Shown here: piece after piece, positions 51,286 through 63,027 of the stretch
Layout of the letters: each line of letters begins with the position of its first letter
Position numbering within the stretch: position 1 is the first letter of the stretch
Origin: Limimaricola cinnabarinus
Lineage (GTDB): Bacteria; Pseudomonadota; Alphaproteobacteria; Rhodobacterales; Rhodobacteraceae
Reading direction: 5' to 3'
NCBI RefSeq assembly: GCF_002723615.1
Contig: NZ_KZ304951.1
Location: 393,344-457,343, forward strand
Length of the DNA: 64,000 nucleotides
Made by a program: the position numbers and the translations under genes
The notes under the pieces: model-generated
The model's database searches: none
Seen by the model: the letters and a program-made list of their open reading frames with translations, nothing else
Told to the model about the DNA's origin: nothing

Positions 51286-52665
51286 CTAATCGTTCAGCGG
51301 CACGGATTTCGCTTGCAAAGCAGCGAGATAGGTCCGCGTCCACCAGGCGATATCGGTCTCGCGGATCGCCTGCATCAGGCTCAGATGCCGCGATTGGCGC
51401 TCATGCAGCGGCATGGAAAGCGCCTGGTCGATGGCGCGCGCCGTCTCGCCGGGATCGTAGGGATTGACCATCAGCGCCGCATCGAGCTGCTCGGCCGCGC
51501 CGGCGAAATGCGACAGGATCAGCACACCGGGATCGGCGCCGTCCTGTGCGGCGACGAATTCCTTGGCCACGAGGTTCATGCCATCGGCCAGCGGCGTCAC
51601 GAGGCAGGCATCGGCGCGGCGATAGAGCCCGGCGAGGATCTCGCGCTCGATATTGCGGCGGATGTAGCGGATCGGCGTCCAGTCGAGCTCGGCCATCTCG
51701 CCGTTGACCCGGCCGGTGATGGTTTCCAGCTCCTGCCGGATCTCCCTGTAGGCCTCCACATCCTCGCGCGAGGGCGGCGCGATCTGCAGCAGGGTGGCCC
51801 GGATCTGCGGATCGGGGCGGTGCGACAGATATTCCCCGAAGGCGGCGAAGCGCTGCGGCAGGCCCTTGGAGTAATCGAGGCGATCGACGCCCAGCACCAG
51901 CCGCTCGCCGGGCGACAGGCGCAGATGCTCGCCCGAATCCGCATGGGTCTCGGCGGCTTCGACGAAGGCATCGACATCGATGCCGATCGGGAAGCTCGCG
52001 ATCTCGAAGGTGCGCGAGTCGAGCTTCATCTTGCCGCGCAGCAGCAGCTCCGCGCCGTTGTCGCGCAGAAAATCGAGCGCGTTCGACACGTCGCGCCGCG
52101 TCTGAAGGCCGATCAGGTCGAAGGAGGAAAGCCAGCCGGGCATCAGCTTGCGCTCGGACAGGGCGGGCATGTCGGAGGGGTTCGGGAAGGGGATATGCAG
52201 GAAAAAGCCGATCCGGTTGGTGATCCCGCGGCGACGCAGCGCCTCGGCCAGCGGCAGAAAATGGTAGTCATGCACCCAGATCACGTCACCGGGGCGCACC
52301 ACATCGGCGATAAGCCCGGCGACCCGGTCGTTCACCTCGCGGTAGATCCGGGCCTGATCGGGGTCCACGGCCAGAAGATCGGTGCGGTGGTGGAACAGCG
52401 GCCAGAGCGTGGCATTGGCATAGCCAAGATAGAAGCCCTGATGCTCCTCCTCGCTCAGATCGAAGCAATAGCGCTCGTAAGGCTCCTGCGCGATCCGGGT
52501 GAGCCCCTGCGCCTCTTCCTGCGTGGCGACGCGCTTTCCCGAATTGCCGATCCAGACGCCGCCGCGCTCCTTGAGCGCGTCATGCAGCGCCACCACGAGA
52601 CCGCCCGACGGGGCGGCCTCGGTCGGGATGCGGTTGGATACGACGATGAGACGACCCTGGTTCAT
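51286..52665 (-). CDS. otsA: Trehalose-6-phosphate synthase
   Basis: GT20 glycosyltransferase of 459 residues that joins UDP-glucose and glucose-6-phosphate. N-terminal RLIVVSNRIPTEAAPSGGLVVAL (the SGG loop), VWIGNSGKR, VIWVHDYHFLPLAEALR, FFLHIPFPNPSD, and the C-domain LGVDRLDYSKGLPQRFAAF, LYRRADACLVTPLADGMNLVAKEFVAAQ with the glycine/Asp-Gly-Met-Asn nucleotide-sugar site are all present. Begins two bases after the otsB stop, so otsBA are one operon, ordered phosphatase first. Makes the osmo- and desiccation protectant trehalose. Confidence 0.96.
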   Translation of the reverse strand: MNQGRLIVVSNRIPTEAAPSGGLVVALHDALKERGGVWIGNSGKRVATQEEAQGLTRIAQEPYERYCFDLSEEEHQGFYLGYANATLWPLFHHRTDLLAVDPDQARIYREVNDRVAGLIADVVRPGDVIWVHDYHFLPLAEALRRRGITNRIGFFLHIPFPNPSDMPALSERKLMPGWLSSFDLIGLQTRRDVSNALDFLRDNGAELLLRGKMKLDSRTFEIASFPIGIDVDAFVEAAETHADSGEHLRLSPGERLVLGVDRLDYSKGLPQRFAAFGEYLSHRPDPQIRATLLQIAPPSREDVEAYREIRQELETITGRVNGEMAELDWTPIRYIRRNIEREILAGLYRRADACLVTPLADGMNLVAKEFVAAQDGADPGVLILSHFAGAAEQLDAALMVNPYDPGETARAIDQALSMPLHERQSRHLSLMQAIRETDIAWWTRTYLAALQAKSVPLND

Positions 52666-52667
52666 GG

Positions 52668-53450
52668 TCACGCCTCGAGCCAGCGGCGCAACGTCCTTCG
52701 CGCGGCTTCCGGCTCGCCCAGGCGGCATCCGGCGGCGGTTTCGCCCTCTCCGACCTTCACCGCGAGGCCGCCCTGTTCGCACACCCAGTGCAGCGCCGGC
52801 TCGTCGGTGACGTCGTCGCCGAAGAAGATCGGCATGGTCCCGGCGAAATGCTCGTTCTCCATCAGGCGGCGCATCGAGACATCCTTGCCGATCCCGGCGG
52901 GGCGCAGCTCGTAGGCCATCTTGGAATGGTGCAGATCGAAGCCCTCATGCGTCTCGGACAGGGCCCGCAGGAAGGCATAGGCCTGCGCGGCGAGATCCTC
53001 GTTCTGGCGGAAATGCAGCACCACGCCGGTGGGCTTTTCCTCGCAGATCAGCCCCGGATGGGTCGCGGCGAAGGCATGGGTCATCTCTCCGAGGCGCTTC
53101 ACCGTCTCGGGATCGGCCAGCTCATGGTTGCGGATCTCGCCCGACATCCGCTCCTGCGCGCCGTGTCCGCCGATGATCGGACCGTCGAAATCCCCCAGAT
53201 ATTGCGTGATGTCCTCGATCGCCCGGCCGGTGATGATCACCACCCGGCCCCTCGTCTTTTCCGACAAGCCCCGCAGCAGAGCCTCGAGGCCGGGATCGAC
53301 CTCGATCGCATCGGGGCGGTCGGCCAGTTCGACCAATGTTCCATCAAAGTCGAGAAAGAGCGTCGAGCGATCGAGCTTCGGCTCGGGCACCCCGTCGACC
53401 GTGTGCTCGCTCTGGTGCTCTCCGTGAAATCCGATCATCTCGTAATACAT
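52668..53450 (-). CDS. otsB: Trehalose-6-phosphate phosphatase
   Basis: HAD-family phosphatase of 260 residues that removes phosphate from trehalose-6-phosphate. Motif I LFLDFDGTLVELADRP with the nucleophile Asp, motif II VVIITGRAI, and motif IV PIFFGDDVTDEPALHW, with the cap region between, including GGHGAQER and EEKPTGVVLHFRQ typical of OtsB. The ATG at 53450 has AGGGA just before it; one at 53438 is a close alternative. First gene of otsBA, with a possible EcfG-type promoter upstream. Confidence 0.95.
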   Translation of the reverse strand: MYYEMIGFHGEHQSEHTVDGVPEPKLDRSTLFLDFDGTLVELADRPDAIEVDPGLEALLRGLSEKTRGRVVIITGRAIEDITQYLGDFDGPIIGGHGAQERMSGEIRNHELADPETVKRLGEMTHAFAATHPGLICEEKPTGVVLHFRQNEDLAAQAYAFLRALSETHEGFDLHHSKMAYELRPAGIGKDVSMRRLMENEHFAGTMPIFFGDDVTDEPALHWVCEQGGLAVKVGEGETAAGCRLGEPEAARRTLRRWLEA

Positions 53451-53823
53451 TCCCTGTCTCCAATTCCCGTGCCCGTCGACCGGCGGCAGCCTTGGGGGCC
53501 GCGCATGCCAGAGGGCTGCCTTGTGAAACCCGCAGGCAAAGGCCGGGGTTCCCGCCAGGCGGAGGTTCCGACACCTGCCGCGGCGTCACCATGCCCTGTA
53601 GTTGTCCGCCAAGGCAGAGGCGATGACAAGCCATTCGGACAGGTGCCGCCGAGCCGGCCTTCCGCGATCCGAAGAACGACGAGGCCCCGCGTCATCGCCC
53701 CGCCGACCTTGCGCCTTCGCGCAGGGGCGCTCAGGAATCATTCGCTGTCGGAGGCCCCGGCCTGTATGACGGCAAGAGGGAATCCGGGCCGCAAGGAGCG
53801 GCCCCGAGGCGAGAGGAGCGCGC
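53451..53823. other. Non-coding gap between otsBA and the kinase gene
   Basis: About 370 bases between divergent genes. I see no convincing gene in it; open frames on either strand lack family resemblance. It probably holds promoters for otsBA (one candidate listed) and for the kinase gene, and shows GAGAGGAG just before the GTG at 53824. Confidence 0.6.
53527..53552 (-). promoter_or_regulatory. Possible EcfG-type promoter of otsBA
   Basis: On the minus strand GGAAC (53552-53548), 17 bases, then GGTT (53530-53527); one mismatch from GGAAC-N17-CGTT. It is 77 bases before the otsB ATG. Trehalose genes are frequent EcfG targets in alphaproteobacteria, which gives it weight. Confidence 0.35.
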
Positions 53824-54501
53824 GTGCTCGACATCACATCGCATATCAACGCGCTGGCCGAGCGGGTCCATGATCTGGCCAGCCGCAAGCCGAGGGTGAT
53901 CGTCGCCATCGTCGGCGCGCCGGGCAGCGGCAAGTCGACGCTGGCGGCCGAGCTGGCGCGGCGGCTGGAGCGGCAGAAGCTGGTGTCGCGCACCGTGCCG
54001 ATGGACGGGTTCCACCTCGACAACGCGGTGCTCGACCTTTGGGGGCTGCGCACGCGCAAGGGCGCGCCCGAGACCTTCGATGCCCGCGGCTTCGTGCTTC
54101 TGGCCAAGCGGCTCGCGCGCGGCGAGGAGGTGATCGCGCCGGTCTTCGACCGCGCCCGCGACATCGCCATCGCCGGGGCGCAGCTGATCGAGGCCGATGC
54201 GCAGGTCGTCATCGTCGAGGGCAATTACCTGCTGCTCGACGAAGCGCCCTGGTCCGAGCTGGCACGGCTTTGGGATGTTTCGGCCTTTCTCGACGTGCCC
54301 CTGCCCGACCTGCGCGCCCGGCTGATCGCGCGCTGGCTCGGCCACGGGCTGAGCCGCGCCGCGGCGACGCAAAGGGCCATGCACAACGACGTGCCCAACG
54401 CCCAGCGCGTGATCGAGCGCAGCCGGCCTGCCGACCTGGTGCTGCGCCCGGCCTACATGGAGGCCGGCAATGCGCCGGGCAAGGCAGGATACCAAGGCTA
54501 G
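53824..54501 (+). CDS. P-loop nucleoside/sugar kinase (uridine kinase / FrcK-like)
   Basis: ATP-dependent kinase of 225 residues. Walker A AIVGAPGSGKSTLAAEL at about residue 30, then MDGFHLDNAVL (the D-GFH pattern of the uridine/pantothenate kinase group), FDARGFVLLAKRLA, VIVEGNYLLLDEAPWSELARLWD and the lid-region RLIARWLGHGLSRAAATQRAMHNDVPNA. This type includes FrcK (fructose) and related proteins; substrate is not settled. GTG start with GAGAGGAG upstream; no in-frame ATG nearby. Upstream of the glycogen genes by 150 bases on the same strand, so a sugar substrate is possible. Confidence 0.82.
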   Translation: MLDITSHINALAERVHDLASRKPRVIVAIVGAPGSGKSTLAAELARRLERQKLVSRTVPMDGFHLDNAVLDLWGLRTRKGAPETFDARGFVLLAKRLARGEEVIAPVFDRARDIAIAGAQLIEADAQVVIVEGNYLLLDEAPWSELARLWDVSAFLDVPLPDLRARLIARWLGHGLSRAAATQRAMHNDVPNAQRVIERSRPADLVLRPAYMEAGNAPGKAGYQG

Positions 54502-54552
54502 CCTCGATTGAAAAGTCTCGGAAAAACCGGGCCTTCCAGATCACATTGAACG

Positions 54553-54580
54553 TTGCTCGGGGCGGTTTCCGATCTATGCT
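54553..54580 (+). promoter_or_regulatory. Possible promoter of the glg operon
   Basis: TTGCTC (54553-54558), 16 bases, TATGCT (54575-54580), about 72 bases before the glgC ATG. Weak sigma-70 match. Confidence 0.3.
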
Positions 54581-54652
54581 CACGAAAGGGAGAGCGGCGC
54601 GTCATGCGCTGTCTTCCAGATTCGTCGATCCGGGACAGGGAGGCCCAAAGCC

Positions 54653-55915
54653 ATGCCACAGACCCACCGCAGACTTTCGCAGCGATCCATGGCCTTCGTG
54701 CTTGCCGGCGGGCGCGGCTCGCGCCTGCGCGAGCTGACCGACCGGCGCGTGAAACCTGCCGTCTATTTCGGTGGCAAGGCGAGGATCATCGATTTCGCCC
54801 TGTCGAACGCCATGAATTCCGGCATCCGCAAGATCGCGGTGGCCACGCAGTACAAGGCGCACAGCCTGATCCGCCACTGCCAGCGCGGCTGGAGCTTCTT
54901 TCGCGCCGAGCGCAACGAGTTCCTCGACATCCTGCCCGCCTCGCAGCGCGTGTCCGAGAGCATGTGGTACCGCGGCACCGCCGATGCCGTGACCCAGAAC
55001 ATCGACATCGTCGACGGCTACGACGTCGATTACGTGGTGATCCTCGCGGGCGACCACATCTACAAGATGGATTACGAGCTGATGCTCCAGCAGCACGTGG
55101 ATTCGGGCGCCGACGTCACCGTCGGCTGCCTGACCGTGCCGCGCATGGAGGCGGTGGCCTTCGGCGTGATGCATGTCGACGAGGACGGCCGCATCACCTC
55201 GTTTCTGGAAAAGCCCAAGGATCCGCCCTCCATCCCCGGGCAGCCCGACAAGGCGCTGGCCTCGATGGGGATCTATGTCTTTTCGTGGAAATACCTGCGC
55301 GAGCTGCTGAGCCGCGACGCCGAGAACGACGAGTCCAGCCATGATTTCGGCACCGACCTGATCCCAGACATCGTCAGGAACGGCAAGGCGATCGCGCATC
55401 GCTTCGACGACTCTTGCGTGCGGGCCGAGGGGCGCGAGGCCTATTGGCGCGATGTCGGCACGGTCGATGCCTTCTGGCAGGCCAATATCGACCTGACCAA
55501 TTTCGACCCCGAGCTGAACCTGTGGGACCGCGACTGGCCGATCTGGACCTATTCGGAAAGCGCGCCGCCCGCCAAGTTCATCCATGACGAAAAGGACCGG
55601 CGCGGCTCGGCCGTCTCCTCCATGGTTTCGGGCGGCTGCATCATCTCGGGCACCGAGGTGCGCAATTCGCTGCTGTTCACGCAGGTCCACACCAATTCCT
55701 ACTCGGTGCTCGATCATACCGTGGTGCTGCCTTACGTCACTGTCGCGCGCCATGCGCGCCTCAAGAACGCGGTGATCGACGCGGGCGTGACCATCCCCGA
55801 AGGGCTCGTCGTGGGCGAGGACCCCGAAGAGGATGCGAAGTTCTTCCGCGTCTCGGAGGGCGGCGTGACGCTGATCACGCAGGCCATGCTCGACACGCGG
55901 GCGGCGTCGCTCTGA
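54653..55915 (+). CDS. glgC: Glucose-1-phosphate adenylyltransferase
   Basis: Makes ADP-glucose for glycogen synthesis; 420 residues, the standard length. N-terminal [47 protein letters not shown], with the G-x-G-x-R-L-x-x-L-T ATP loop; HCQRGWSFF and [31 protein letters not shown] holds the catalytic Asp; [13 protein letters not shown] is the glucose-1-P loop; and a C-terminal left-handed beta helix ([26 protein letters not shown]). Allosteric regulation by fructose-6-phosphate is usual in this group. Its stop shares a base with glgA. Confidence 0.96.
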   Translation: MPQTHRRLSQRSMAFVLAGGRGSRLRELTDRRVKPAVYFGGKARIIDFALSNAMNSGIRKIAVATQYKAHSLIRHCQRGWSFFRAERNEFLDILPASQRVSESMWYRGTADAVTQNIDIVDGYDVDYVVILAGDHIYKMDYELMLQQHVDSGADVTVGCLTVPRMEAVAFGVMHVDEDGRITSFLEKPKDPPSIPGQPDKALASMGIYVFSWKYLRELLSRDAENDESSHDFGTDLIPDIVRNGKAIAHRFDDSCVRAEGREAYWRDVGTVDAFWQANIDLTNFDPELNLWDRDWPIWTYSESAPPAKFIHDEKDRRGSAVSSMVSGGCIISGTEVRNSLLFTQVHTNSYSVLDHTVVLPYVTVARHARLKNAVIDAGVTIPEGLVVGEDPEEDAKFFRVSEGGVTLITQAMLDTRAASL

Positions 55916-57350
55916 TGCGGGTCCTCTCCGTCGCCTCCGAATGCGCGCCGCTGGTCAAGACCGGCGGGCTGGCCGACGTGGCGGGCGCCCTGCCCGCCGC
56001 CTTGCGCGCCGAAGGGATCGAGATGCGGACCATCCTGCCGGGCTACCCGGCGGTGATGGCCGCGCTGGAGGCGGGCGCGGTGCAGGTGATGGCGGAGGAC
56101 AGGCTGTTCGGCGGCACGGCCCGCCTGCTCGCGGGCCATGCCGCCGGGCTCGATCTCTTCGTGATCGACGCGCCGCATCTCTACATGCGCGAAGGCTCGA
56201 TCTATCTCGGCGCCGATGGCAATGACTGGTCCGACAACCCGCAGCGCTTCGCCGCGCTGAGCCTTATGGCCGCGCGGATCGGCGCCGAGGGCGTGACCAT
56301 CGACGGCCAGGGCTGGCAGCCCGATCTGCTGCATTGCCATGACTGGCAGGCGGGCTTCGTGCCCGACTACCTCGCGCAGATGGGCGGGCGCTGCGCCACG
56401 GTTCTCACGATCCACAACATCGCCTTCCAGGGGCTGACCGGTCACCACATGATCGAGAGGCTCGGCCTGCCCCGGTCGCGCTTTCACGCCGAGGGCTTCG
56501 AATATTACGGCCAGCTTTCGGCGCTCAAGGCCGGGCTGATGCGGGCCGACCGGCTCACCACCGTCTCGCCCACCTACGCCGCCGAGCTGATGCGCCCCGA
56601 ATTCGGCATGGGGCTCGACGGGGTGATGCGCGCGCGCCGCCGCGACCTTTCGGGCATCCTCAACGGCATCGACGAGAGCGCCTGGAACCCGGCGACCGAC
56701 CCGAACATCGCCGAGCCCTATCGCCACCCTTCGGGCAAGACCGCCAGCCGCGACGCGCTGCGCGCCGAGATGGGGCTGCCGCAGTCCTCCGGTCCGCTGT
56801 GCTGCGTGGTCTCGCGGCTGACCGAGCAGAAGGGCCTCGACCTGCTGCTCGAAGCCCTGCCCGCGCTTTTGGAGCGCGGCGGGCAACTCGCACTTCTGGG
56901 CTCGGGCGACCGGGGGCTCGAAGAGGCCTTCCGCGAGGCGGCGCGCGAGGACGGCGTCGCGGTGCGCATCGGCTATGACGAGGCGCTGTCGCACCGGCTC
57001 ATCGCCGGGGCCGACGCGATCCTCGTGCCCTCGCGCTTCGAGCCTTGCGGCCTGACCCAGCTTTACGGTCTGCGCTACGGCACCATTCCGCTCGTGGCGC
57101 TGACCGGCGGACTGGCCGACACGGTGATCAACGCCTCGCCCGCAGCGCTCGATCGCGGCGTCGCCACGGGGCTGCAGTTCCACCCCGTCTCGGCCGATCC
57201 GCTGGCCGTGGCGCTGGGCCGCCTGTGCGACCTTTACGCCGAACCGGACACTTGGGCGCGGATGCAGGCCAACGCGATGAGCCAGCCCGTCGGCTGGGCC
57301 AGTTCGGCAAGGGCCTATGCGGCGCTCTACCGGGATGCTATCGCCCCGGC

Positions 57351-57354
<4 letters not shown>
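55915..57354 (+). CDS. glgA: Glycogen synthase
   Basis: GT5 glycosyltransferase of 479 residues that extends glycogen from ADP-glucose. N-terminal RVLSVASECAPLVKTGGLADVAGALP (the K-T-G-G-L nucleotide-sugar loop), LLHCHDWQAGFVPDYLAQM, LTTVSPTYAAEL, the C-terminal half with VSRLTEQKGLDLLLEALPALL and PSRFEPCGLTQLYGLRYGTIPLV, whose E-x7-E region is the catalytic acid. ATG overlaps the glgC stop by one base, and glgX overlaps its end by four. Confidence 0.96.
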
Positions 57355-61101
<3,747 letters not shown>

Positions 61102-61107
61102 GGCCCG

Positions 61108-61133
61108 AGGCCCCGCCGCCTGCGGCGGGGCCT
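61108..61133. terminator. Bidirectional hairpin between pgm and corA
   Basis: AGGCCCCGCCGC (61108-61119) pairs perfectly with GCGGCGGGGCCT (61122-61133) over 12 bases, flanking CT. It lies in the 31-base gap of the convergent genes and probably ends both transcripts. Confidence 0.7.
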
Positions 61134-62092
61134 TACAGCCAGCCCTTGGCCTTGAACCAGATCCAGGTGCCCGCCGCCGAGGCCACCATCGCGCCGAGTG
61201 CGATGAAATAGGCATAGGGCTCGTCCAGCTCGGGCATGTGGGCGAAGTTCATCCCGTAGATCGAGGCGATCAGCGTCGGCGGCAGGAACAGCGCCGCGAC
61301 AACCGACAGCGTGCGCACCACCGCGTTCTCGTCGAGATTGATCATGCCCAGCGTCGCGTCCGTGGCCAGCGCCACGCGGCTGTTGAGAAAGTCGAGATGC
61401 ACCTCGAGCGCGTTGATGTCGCGCATCTGCGCCTTGGCCAGCGTGCCGATCTGCGGGTCGCGCGCCTTCATCGTCGCGTTCCAGGTGATGAAGGTCGACA
61501 GCATCCGCTCCATGGTGAACAGCGCCAGCCGCACCTTGGCGGTCAGCTCGCCCTGCTGGCCCACGTCGCGCAGCGCCAGCCGCAGCCCCTCGACGTCGTT
61601 GGCCTCGTCGCCGTAGACCTCTCCCGCCACCCGGTCGAGCACCCGGCCCGTCGCCTCCAGAAGGTCGGCCTGCCGCGCGATGATCTCCTCGACCAGCCCC
61701 AGGAAGATCCGCACCGGCGTATCGGTGCCCGCGCTCGACCTGTCCGCGCGGGAGGGAAAGGTATCGAAGGGGCGCGGCGCGTGGTGGCGCACCGTCACCA
61801 GCCGCTCGGGCGTCAGCAGGAAGGTCACGGGGGCCGAGAACTGGCGGCCCTTCTCGTCGCGGCCGGGCAGCATCACCGTCATCACCTGGCAATCGCCCTC
61901 GCGGTGCAGGCGGTTGGAGATCTCGATCTCCTCCATGTCCTCCAGCGAGGGCACGCCGATCCCGAAGGCCTCGACCCGCGCCGTCTCCTCGGCATCGGGA
62001 CCGAAGAGATCGATCCAATGCGCCTGGGACAGGTCGCGGTCGGGCCCCAGCGGGGCAAGGCCCGACCCCTCGTGCTGATAGGCTGCGAGCAT
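61133..62092 (-). CDS. corA: CorA family magnesium/divalent cation transporter
   Basis: Pentameric Mg2+/Co2+ channel protein of 319 residues. Long cytoplasmic alpha/beta N-terminal domain (VPSLEDMEEIEISNRLHREGDCQVMTVML), a helix-rich stalk (LEATGRVLDRVAGEVYGDEAND, LTAKVRLALFTMERMLSTFI), and two C-terminal helices joined by the selectivity motif YGMNF, preceded by LSVVAALFLPPTLIASI. The periplasmic loop FAHMPELDEPYAY is acidic, as in known CorA. No close operon partner; the next gene upstream is 77 bases away. Confidence 0.93.
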   Translation of the reverse strand: MLAAYQHEGSGLAPLGPDRDLSQAHWIDLFGPDAEETARVEAFGIGVPSLEDMEEIEISNRLHREGDCQVMTVMLPGRDEKGRQFSAPVTFLLTPERLVTVRHHAPRPFDTFPSRADRSSAGTDTPVRIFLGLVEEIIARQADLLEATGRVLDRVAGEVYGDEANDVEGLRLALRDVGQQGELTAKVRLALFTMERMLSTFITWNATMKARDPQIGTLAKAQMRDINALEVHLDFLNSRVALATDATLGMINLDENAVVRTLSVVAALFLPPTLIASIYGMNFAHMPELDEPYAYFIALGAMVASAAGTWIWFKAKGWL

Positions 62093-62169
62093 CGGCGGTC
62101 TCCTTGTTTGGTCAATCGTCCCAACAAGCTAGCGCGCGCGTGATCCTCTCCAAGTCGCCGCGTGGCGGC

Positions 62170-62391
62170 TCAGCCGGGGTCGTTCGGGTCGTTCGGGCCG
62201 CCGGGCCGCTGATCGAAGACGAAGAAGAACTGCCAGGCGCACCACGCGCCCGCCGCGGCGAAAAGCAGCGCCCAGCCCGGCGCGCCCTGCGACAGCTCGA
62301 TCAGCGCCCAGCCGAAGACCAGCACCACCACGACCACCCGTCGCCAGACCGGCACGAAAAACGGACTGCGCACCTCGAACAGTCTTTTCAT
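62170..62391 (-). CDS. Small membrane protein, unrecognised
   Basis: A 73-residue protein with two membrane helices (RRVVVVVLVFGWALIELS and APGWALLFAAAGAWCAWQFFFVF) and a Pro/Asp/Asn-rich tail with a short repeat (GPNDPNDPG). AGGAG is 8 bases before the ATG, a strong ribosome site. Lies between pqiC-like and corA on the same strand. Function unknown. Confidence 0.7.
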   Translation of the reverse strand: MKRLFEVRSPFFVPVWRRVVVVVLVFGWALIELSQGAPGWALLFAAAGAWCAWQFFFVFDQRPGGPNDPNDPG

Positions 62392-62457
62392 CGCATCATC
62401 TCCTGCTTGGCCGGGCCGAACGATCCGGCCTTTTTCGTTCCGCCATTGCGGATTTCC

Positions 62458-63021
62458 TCAGCGCATCGCGGTCTTGGCGATGGTCTGCGCCAGCTCCGCC
62501 ATGGCCGCGGCGCGCGCCGCGGCGAGGCCGCTGGCGCCCGCGGCGGGCGGGATCGGCACCGCGATCTCGAAGGTCTCGGCCCTGTCGCGGCCTTCGGCGT
62601 CGCGGGTGGCCACGAAATACTGCCCCGCCACGCGGAAACGGCCCCGCGCATCGGCGAGGAATTCCTCGATGCGCACCTCGAGCCGGGCCTCGGCGAAATC
62701 GTCGAAGGGCCAGGGCTCGGAGGCGACGCGCGCGCCGGTCGAAAGCCTGAGCGCGCGGGCCAGCTCCAGCGTCGCGGCGCGCACCGGGTCGTCGGCCCAG
62801 AGCAGGTCCTCGGCCGGGGTGATCACGCCTTCGGGCGTCTCGACATAGATGACCTCCAGCGCCGCATAGGTCGGCAGGGTGATCTCGCGCAGCTCCACCG
62901 TCTCGAAATCGATGGAGATCTTCTCGGTCGGCGCCACCTGCGGCACCGCGTAGCGCAGCTCCGGGCCGCCGCAGGCCGCGAGAGCCGAAAGCAGCGCCAT
63001 GGCGGGAAGGATACGGGTCAT
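62458..63021 (-). CDS. PqiC/DUF330-like outer membrane lipoprotein
   Basis: Lipoprotein of 187 residues with signal peptide MTRILPAMALLSALAACGG; the lipobox is LAAC with Cys at position 17. The mature part YAVPQVAPTEKISIDFETVELREITLPTYA then VRAATLELARAL and FRVAGQYFVATRDAEGRDRAETFEIAVPI fits the ABC-type transport auxiliary component family (PqiC/DUF330). It stands directly downstream of the MCE protein (stop at 63028), as PqiC does to PqiB, and would tether the MCE tunnel to the outer membrane. Start ATG at 63021 or 63024. Confidence 0.82.
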   Translation of the reverse strand: MTRILPAMALLSALAACGGPELRYAVPQVAPTEKISIDFETVELREITLPTYAALEVIYVETPEGVITPAEDLLWADDPVRAATLELARALRLSTGARVASEPWPFDDFAEARLEVRIEEFLADARGRFRVAGQYFVATRDAEGRDRAETFEIAVPIPPAAGASGLAAARAAAMAELAQTIAKTAMR

Positions 63022-63027
63022 CATGGC

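Noticed and set aside
53565-53569. Second GGAAC (minus strand) upstream of otsB
   Set aside because: The bases 17 further on do not resemble CGTT, so it was not called a promoter.
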